Source: SVEL01 sp045126475
Lineage (GTDB): Bacteria; Bacillota; Clostridia; Lachnospirales; Lachnospiraceae
Assembly (NCBI GenBank): GCA_045126475.1
Contig: JBGVOL010000059.1
Location: 1 to 18,360 of the forward strand
Direction: 5' to 3'
Length of the DNA: 18,360 nucleotides
Below the pieces are notes generated by a model. It was not told the DNA's origin and ran no database searches. It saw only the letters and a list, made by a program, of their open reading frames with translations. Numbering within the stretch: position 1 is the stretch's first letter; every line of letters begins with the position of its first letter. Of the stretch, positions 13,771 to 18,360 are shown in pieces. The translations under genes were made by a program, and so were the position numbers.

Positions 13771-14766
13771 ATGGAAAGACGTATAATCAATACTGAATTA
13801 AAAAAAGAAGAAGCTGTTATGGAGAATAAACTTCGTCCTGTCAGTTTAAAAGAATATATCGGTCAAAAGAAGGCAAAAGAAAATCTGAAAGTCTACATTG
13901 AAGCTGCAAAACTGAGAAATGAACCCTTGGATCATGTGTTGTTTTACGGACCGCCAGGACTTGGAAAGACGACACTGGCGTGTATTATAGCTGAAGAAAT
14001 GGGAGTCAACATCAAGATGACAAGTGGTCCGGCTATTGAGAAACCGGGTGATATGGCTGCGGTTTTAAACAATCTTCAGGAAGGAGATGTGCTGTTTATT
14101 GACGAAATTCATCGTCTGAACCGTCAGGTTGAGGAAGTGTTGTATCCTGCCATGGAAGATTATGCCATTGATATTATGATTGGAAAAGGTGCTTCTGCAA
14201 GGTCAATACGTCTTGAATTGCCAAAGTTTACTCTGGTAGGTGCCACTACAAGGGCGGGACTTCTGACAGCCCCTTTGAGAGACAGATTCGGTGTTATTCA
14301 CAAACTTGAATTTTATGATGTGGACGAGCTTATGAGTATTATTATACGTTCAGCAGGAGTGCTTGGTGTGTCTATAGATGAAGACGGTGCCAGGGAATTG
14401 GCAAGACGCTCAAGGGGAACACCGAGACTTGCCAACAGATTGCTTAAGCGTGTGCGTGATTTTGCACAGGTAAAGTATGAGGGCAACATAACAAAAGATG
14501 TTGCAAATTATGCACTTGATCTGCTTGAAGTTGACAAGTTTGGACTTGATAAAGGTGACAGAAGTATATTGCTTACCATGATAGAAAAGTTTGGCGGAGG
14601 ACCGGTAGGTTTGGATACACTCGCGGCAGCACTGGGAGAGGATGCCGGAACCCTTGAGGATGTATATGAGCCGTATTTAATAAAAAACGGATTTATAAAC
14701 AGAACACCGCGGGGACGGGTCGTTACAGAACTGACATACAAGCATTTGGGGATTTTGGAAAAATAA
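13771..14766 (+). CDS. ruvB: Holliday junction DNA helicase RuvB
   Basis: RuvB is the hexameric AAA+ motor that drives branch migration. The frame also contains GTG at 13762, but the ATG at 13771 gives MERRIINTEL, which matches family N-termini; AGGAG at 13753-13757 is poorly spaced for both (13 and 4 bases), so the start is a judgement. With 331 residues it shows Walker A GPPGLGKT (60-67), Walker B LFIDEIH (108-114), sensor 1 GATTRAG (157-163), the arginine finger region APLRDRFG (167-174), sensor 2 RGTPRLANRLL, and the C-terminal winged helix ending GRVVTELTYKHLG. No anomaly seen. Confidence 0.97.
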   Translation: MERRIINTELKKEEAVMENKLRPVSLKEYIGQKKAKENLKVYIEAAKLRNEPLDHVLFYGPPGLGKTTLACIIAEEMGVNIKMTSGPAIEKPGDMAAVLNNLQEGDVLFIDEIHRLNRQVEEVLYPAMEDYAIDIMIGKGASARSIRLELPKFTLVGATTRAGLLTAPLRDRFGVIHKLEFYDVDELMSIIIRSAGVLGVSIDEDGARELARRSRGTPRLANRLLKRVRDFAQVKYEGNITKDVANYALDLLEVDKFGLDKGDRSILLTMIEKFGGGPVGLDTLAAALGEDAGTLEDVYEPYLIKNGFINRTPRGRVVTELTYKHLGILEK

Positions 14767-14779
14767 TCTCAATATTTTG

Positions 14780-14807
14780 TTGTTTATTTTCAAAGATGGT
14801 GTATAAT
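14780..14807 (+). promoter_or_regulatory. Sigma-A promoter of the zapA-like gene
   Basis: TTGTTT (14780-14785), a 16-base spacer and a perfect TATAAT (14802-14807). The predicted start near 14814 gives a leader of about 26 bases with AGGAGAG at 14827-14833. No terminator separates it from ruvB, so read-through also probably occurs. Confidence 0.6.
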
Positions 14808-14839
14808 CAGTGTATAGATGATTTTTAGGAGAGATACAT

Positions 14840-15274
14840 ATGTCAGGTAAAAACGATACAGAAGTAATAATCAACGGAAAAATATACACATTAAGCGGCT
14901 ATGAAAGTGAGGAATATCTCCAGAAAGTAGCCTCGTATATCAACAATAAAATCTCTGATTTCAAGGCCGTGGATGGATATACAAGATTGAATGTTGACAT
15001 GCAGAGAACTTTACTTGAACTAAATATTGCAGATGATTATTTTAAGGCAAAAAAGCAGGCTGATTCAATAGAAGGAGAACTTGATTCTAAGGATAAACAG
15101 CTTTATGATGTTAAGCATGAGCTTATTGCAGCACAGATACAGATAGAATCCCTTGAGAAAGAGAATGCTGCATTGCAAAAACAGATTAGTGAGTGCCAGA
15201 TAAAGATAGCAAAATTAGAAACAGAAGTTGAAGATATTCACTCAAGAAAACGAAAAACTGTACCGGCTGAATAG
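14840..15274 (+). CDS. zapA: Cell division protein ZapA-like, with long coiled coil
   Basis: ZapA proteins bind FtsZ and bundle its filaments at the division site. The N-terminal globular part (residues 1-75) has the family pattern: NDTEVIINGKIYTLSGYESE, then YLQKVASYINNKI and a conserved LNIADDYFKAKK helix. From about residue 75 to 135 an unbroken heptad-like coiled coil follows (SIEGELDSKDKQLYDV, IQIESLEKENAALQKQI, KIAKLETEVEDI), ending in a basic tail RKRKTVPAE. The 144-residue length exceeds canonical ZapA (about 85-110 from memory), because the coil is longer. Placement between ruvB and U32/FtsW genes fits a division role. It has its own promoter and terminator. Confidence 0.85.
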   Translation: MSGKNDTEVIINGKIYTLSGYESEEYLQKVASYINNKISDFKAVDGYTRLNVDMQRTLLELNIADDYFKAKKQADSIEGELDSKDKQLYDVKHELIAAQIQIESLEKENAALQKQISECQIKIAKLETEVEDIHSRKRKTVPAE

Positions 15275-15300
15275 ATCGGTCAGAATAATCAGATATAATT

Positions 15301-15334
15301 TGCCGGACAAGATATTTGTTCGGCATTTATTTCA
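15301..15334 (+). terminator. Rho-independent terminator after zapA
   Basis: TGCCGGACAA (15301-15310) pairs with TTGTTCGGCA (15316-15325) with one G.U pair around a GATAT loop, followed by TTTATTTCATT. The stem is good and the T-tract moderate. It sits 26 bases after the zapA stop. The rest of the gap to 15396 shows no confident promoter. Confidence 0.75.
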
Positions 15335-15396
15335 TTAACTGGGACTGATGATTACTTAAGTTTTGATAAAAAACACGGACTTGAAAAGAGGTAATA

Positions 15397-17835
15397 ATGA
15401 AAGGAAAGTTGATTTCAGAATTTAATAGTTATGAAGTTCTGGCTCCAGCCGGTTCGTTTGAATGTATGAAAGCTGCATTTAATGCCGGTGCTGATGCAGT
15501 TTATGTTGGCGGAAACATGTTCGGTGCAAGAGCATTTGCCGGTAATTTTGACGACGAAGAACTGAAAACGGCAATTGATTATGCTCATATAAGAGGGAAA
15601 AAACTTTTTCTTACGGTAAATACACTTTTAAAAAATCAGGAGATTGAACGGCAACTTTTTGACTATATCAGACCGCTTTATGAGAGAGGACTTGATGCTG
15701 TTATAGTTCAGGATTTCGGAGTGCTCATATTTATACGTGAAAACTTTCCGGAACTTGATGTTCATGCAAGTACGCAGATGACGGTGACAGGCAGTTCCTT
15801 TGCCAAGGAGTTAAAACAAATCGGTGTTACGCGTATTGTTCCTGCAAGAGAGTTGTTATGCAGTGAGATTAAGGAAATATATGAGCAGACAGGACTTGAG
15901 ATTGAATGTTTTGTCCACGGTGCCCTGTGTTACAGCTATTCGGGACAATGCCTATTAAGCAGTATTATAGGCGGCAGAAGCGGAAACAGGGGACGCTGTG
16001 CACAGCCGTGCAGACTTCCTTATGATATTGCTTTTAAAGACATGACGGTAAAAAAGGAATACCCTCTAAGTCCAAAAGATTTGTGTACATTACAGATTCT
16101 GCCGGATATTCTTGAATCAGGTGTTTATTCATTGAAAATCGAGGGAAGAATGAAAAAACCTGAATATGTGGCACTTGTTACCTCGATGTATCGTAAATAT
16201 GTAGATTTGTATGTAAAGAACGGTCGGAACGGATACAGGGTTGAGGATGAAGATATTGAAGCACTTAAGGATATCTACAACAGAGGCGGTTTTACCGACG
16301 GATATTATAAAAGACAAAACGATGCGGAAATGATGTCTCTGAAACGTCCTAATCATATGGGAACAGTAGCTGCAAAGATTATTAATATTGACGAGAAAAA
16401 GCGGATTATATATGCAAAAGCCTGCAAAGACATTGATAAGGAGGATGTTCTTGAGATATTCCTCGATAATCAGCAGAGTGTATATGTTGATGCTGAAAAT
16501 ATCAGGAAAAATTCGGACTTTGTCATCGGCAGTAAAATGTTAAAACTTAAATCTGAAGAAAAGTGTGATACAGGTCAGATTTTTAGAAGGATTTCATCTT
16601 CAAAAAACCGGAACATTATGCGTACGCGCAATAATATGCTTATCAGGGAAATTGAGGATAATTTTCTTTCGGTTGACAGATATCCTGTCATTGCAGGAGG
16701 TTCTGTTGTAATATACAGAGATATGCCCGTATCTGTTGATGTATGGTCAGGAGAATTTAATATACACATTGACGGATGTATACCTGAGCCTGCCGGAAAC
16801 AGACCTGTTACGGAAACAGACATAAAAAAGCAGTTTTTAAAGACCGGCGGAACAGATTTTGTGTTTGATGAAAATCAGCTTACAATCACGGTTGATGACG
16901 GTCTGTTTATAAATATAAAAGAGCTGAACCGACTCAGAAGGGAAGCACTGGATATGCTCAGAGAGAGGATTCTGTCACAGTACAGAAGAATTCATAATAC
17001 TCCATGCAGTATCGGCAAAGAAAGCTTTTCTTACAGTTCGGATAGACCTGTAGTCACAGCACTTGTATCCGGCTTGGAGCAGTTAAATACAGTTGTTCTT
17101 AACGAAAACGTTAATTATATTTATGTTGAATCGGATATTTTTCCTGAATCAAAGACTTACCAAAACTGGCATGAAATCATAACTAAATGCCATGAAAACG
17201 GGAAAGAGATATACATGGCTCTTCCATACATTACAAGAGACAAAGCAAAGGAAGAGCTGAGGCATAATATTACCTTTTTACAGAATAATGAGCTTGACGG
17301 TTATGTTTTCAGAAATATGGAGACATTTATGTTCTTCAAAGAGATGGGAATTGATGTAAAAAAAGCTGTATTTGATAATACCATTTATGCATTTAATAAC
17401 TACAGTTTAAGGTACCTTGAGAGGTACAGCCCGTTTCTTGTAACCGGAACATATGAGCTGAACAATACAGAACTTGGACATCTCGAATGTACAAGAATTG
17501 AAATGCCTGTATACGGATATATTCCGGTTATGGTAACTGCAGGATGCCTGAAAAAATCATATGGAAGATGTGACGGAAAAAAAACCGGGACTATGTTGAA
17601 GGATAGACTTGGCAATAGTTTTTCTGTAATTAATCACTGTAATTACTGTTATAATGTTATATATAACAGCAAACCATTGATGCTGACAGACCTGTCAGAG
17701 GATGAGGTTCGCATTAAGCCGTCTGCCATCCGTTACAATTTTGTAAGTGAGACTGCAGAAGAAATAAGGAATATTCTTTGTGGAAATATTATTAAAGAAT
17801 TTACAAGGGGACATTTTAAAAGAGGGGTAGAATAG
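15397..17835 (+). CDS. U32 family peptidase-like protein with DUF3656-type central region
   Basis: The 812-residue protein starts with the U32 TIM-barrel-like domain: YEVLAPAGSFECMKAAFNAGADAVYVGG (written in parts: LAPAGSFECMKAAF at 15-28, GADAVYVGG at 31-39). The family signature ECFVHGALCYSYSGQCLLSS spans residues 170-189, with CAQPC at 201-205; Cys178, 185, 201 and 205 are the conserved set thought to bind an iron-sulfur cluster. Characterised U32 proteins (TrhP, RlhA, UbiU/UbiV) are prephenate- or O2-independent RNA or quinone hydroxylation factors rather than proteases, so peptidase is a historical name. The central part (about 380-500) fits a DUF3656-type insert as in RlhA. The C-terminal part resembles a second barrel with another Cys set (AGCLKKSYGRC and NHCNYCYNVIY). 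An RNA-hydroxylation role is plausible; the target is unknown. The ribosome site is AAAGAGGT. Confidence 0.88.
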   Translation: MKGKLISEFNSYEVLAPAGSFECMKAAFNAGADAVYVGGNMFGARAFAGNFDDEELKTAIDYAHIRGKKLFLTVNTLLKNQEIERQLFDYIRPLYERGLDAVIVQDFGVLIFIRENFPELDVHASTQMTVTGSSFAKELKQIGVTRIVPARELLCSEIKEIYEQTGLEIECFVHGALCYSYSGQCLLSSIIGGRSGNRGRCAQPCRLPYDIAFKDMTVKKEYPLSPKDLCTLQILPDILESGVYSLKIEGRMKKPEYVALVTSMYRKYVDLYVKNGRNGYRVEDEDIEALKDIYNRGGFTDGYYKRQNDAEMMSLKRPNHMGTVAAKIINIDEKKRIIYAKACKDIDKEDVLEIFLDNQQSVYVDAENIRKNSDFVIGSKMLKLKSEEKCDTGQIFRRISSSKNRNIMRTRNNMLIREIEDNFLSVDRYPVIAGGSVVIYRDMPVSVDVWSGEFNIHIDGCIPEPAGNRPVTETDIKKQFLKTGGTDFVFDENQLTITVDDGLFINIKELNRLRREALDMLRERILSQYRRIHNTPCSIGKESFSYSSDRPVVTALVSGLEQLNTVVLNENVNYIYVESDIFPESKTYQNWHEIITKCHENGKEIYMALPYITRDKAKEELRHNITFLQNNELDGYVFRNMETFMFFKEMGIDVKKAVFDNTIYAFNNYSLRYLERYSPFLVTGTYELNNTELGHLECTRIEMPVYGYIPVMVTAGCLKKSYGRCDGKKTGTMLKDRLGNSFSVINHCNYCYNVIYNSKPLMLTDLSEDEVRIKPSAIRYNFVSETAEEIRNILCGNIIKEFTRGHFKRGVE

Positions 17836-18360
17836 ATGAAAGAGATAGTAATTGCATCTGCTAAATATTTAATCATTATTCTTATGGCATTTTACACGTA
17901 TGAGAGCTTTCAGTCCATAAAAGACAGAGAAAAGCAAAAGACAAGACAGTATTGCTTTAAGCAGTCGTTTTTGTTTTATCTCATACATGCACTTTGCTAT
18001 TTATCAATTTATCTTCATACATTTCAGGACAAAATAGTAATCTTTTACGGAATGCAGCTTATATATTTTATATTGCTTATAGAGATTAGCAAAATGATTT
18101 ACAAAAATTATAACCGTCAGCTTCTTAATGTTATGTCGATGATGCTTATGATAGGTTTTGTTATGCTGACAAGACTCTCGTATGATAAAGCCATGAAGCA
18201 GTTCTTTATATGTGTAATAGCAACTGTTATGGGATTTTTCATTGCATTTATCATGAAGAAGATTAAGACATTGAGAGATTTCAGTTATATTTATGCAATT
18301 ATCGGAATTGCCGCTCTTTGTGCCGTTTATGCCATAGGCAAGGTGACATATGGAGCAAAA
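17836..18360 (+). CDS. FtsW/RodA/SpoVE family protein, N-terminal part (3' end outside window)
   Basis: The frame opens with ATG at 17836, directly after the upstream stop, with AGAGGGG at 17821-17827 as ribosome site, and is open to the window edge (175 codons). The first about 90 residues contain three hydrophobic helices (about 8-22, 44-60, 66-88) not found in canonical FtsW. From residue 93 the sequence becomes family-like: NRQLLNVMSMMLMIGFVMLT, then RLSYDKAMKQFF and a further helix, and IYAIIGIAALCAVYAIGKVT leading into YGAK. FtsW/RodA/SpoVE proteins are membrane glycosyltransferases that polymerise lipid II into septal, lateral or spore peptidoglycan. Which paralogue this is cannot be decided without the catalytic region. 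The direct link to the U32 gene suggests one operon. Confidence 0.78.
   Translation, partial: MKEIVIASAKYLIIILMAFYTYESFQSIKDREKQKTRQYCFKQSFLFYLIHALCYLSIYLHTFQDKIVIFYGMQLIYFILLIEISKMIYKNYNRQLLNVMSMMLMIGFVMLTRLSYDKAMKQFFICVIATVMGFFIAFIMKKIKTLRDFSYIYAIIGIAALCAVYAIGKVTYGAK

Noticed and set aside
1..18360. CRISPR arrays, tRNA or rRNA genes, insertion sequences, integrases
   Set aside because: No repeat-spacer pattern, tRNA-like fold, rRNA segment or transposase/integrase motif was found in either strand.

Overview
The window looks like a chromosomal segment from an anaerobic, endospore-forming, low-GC member of the Clostridia, most likely Lachnospiraceae. The basis is a complete six-gene Rnf operon in the order C-D-G-E-A-B, an alpha/beta small acid-soluble spore protein (SASP), a GerA/SpoVAF-type germination protein, AGGAGG-type ribosome sites, AT-rich promoters, and a ruvA-ruvB-zapA-U32 peptidase-FtsW/RodA gene order. 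The taxonomic call is inference from recalled gene content; no marker RNA is present.

Layout. Positions 1-850 hold the tail of a DUF3800-type gene and a small downstream gene that resembles phage-associated nuclease-like proteins. This pair is the only accessory-looking DNA here, and the second gene seems to have lost its native C-terminus to a one-base slip in an A-run. Positions 988-1294 are a self-contained SASP unit: a sigma-G-like promoter, the gene, and a perfectly palindromic terminator. A YprB-like DEDD exonuclease gene follows on the minus strand, and its promoter lies back to back with that of the rnf operon. Positions 2484-7703 carry rnfCDGEAB with a good sigma-A promoter and an 18-bp-arm inverted repeat at the end. 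That inverted repeat also contains the -35 box of the next gene, a PAS-GGDEF-EAL protein whose GGDEF site is degenerate and whose EAL residues are intact. A solitary SpoVAF/GerA-A-like gene comes next, with a TTG start.

From 10943 to 13117 lies a divergent redox cluster. apbE (FMN transferase, minus strand) faces away from a NusG-domain-II protein and a Gx-transporter-family membrane protein, with two promoters whose -35 boxes are 8 bp apart. ApbE is the enzyme class that attaches FMN to the two Rnf subunits encoded 5-8 kb upstream; RnfD and RnfG here both carry the Dxx(S/T)GAT acceptor motif. The second half is housekeeping: ruvAB for Holliday-junction migration, a long coiled-coil ZapA-like protein with its own promoter and terminator, a two-part U32 peptidase-family protein, and the start of an FtsW/RodA/SpoVE gene that runs off the window.

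Most of the window is recognisable. The points most worth a second look are an internal 24-residue repeat in RnfD, a Cys-rich tail on RnfE, the palindrome/promoter overlap after rnfB, the apbE / NusG-II / Gx cluster, and the accessory pair at the left edge with its apparent frameshift. I did not find a clearly new multi-gene system.
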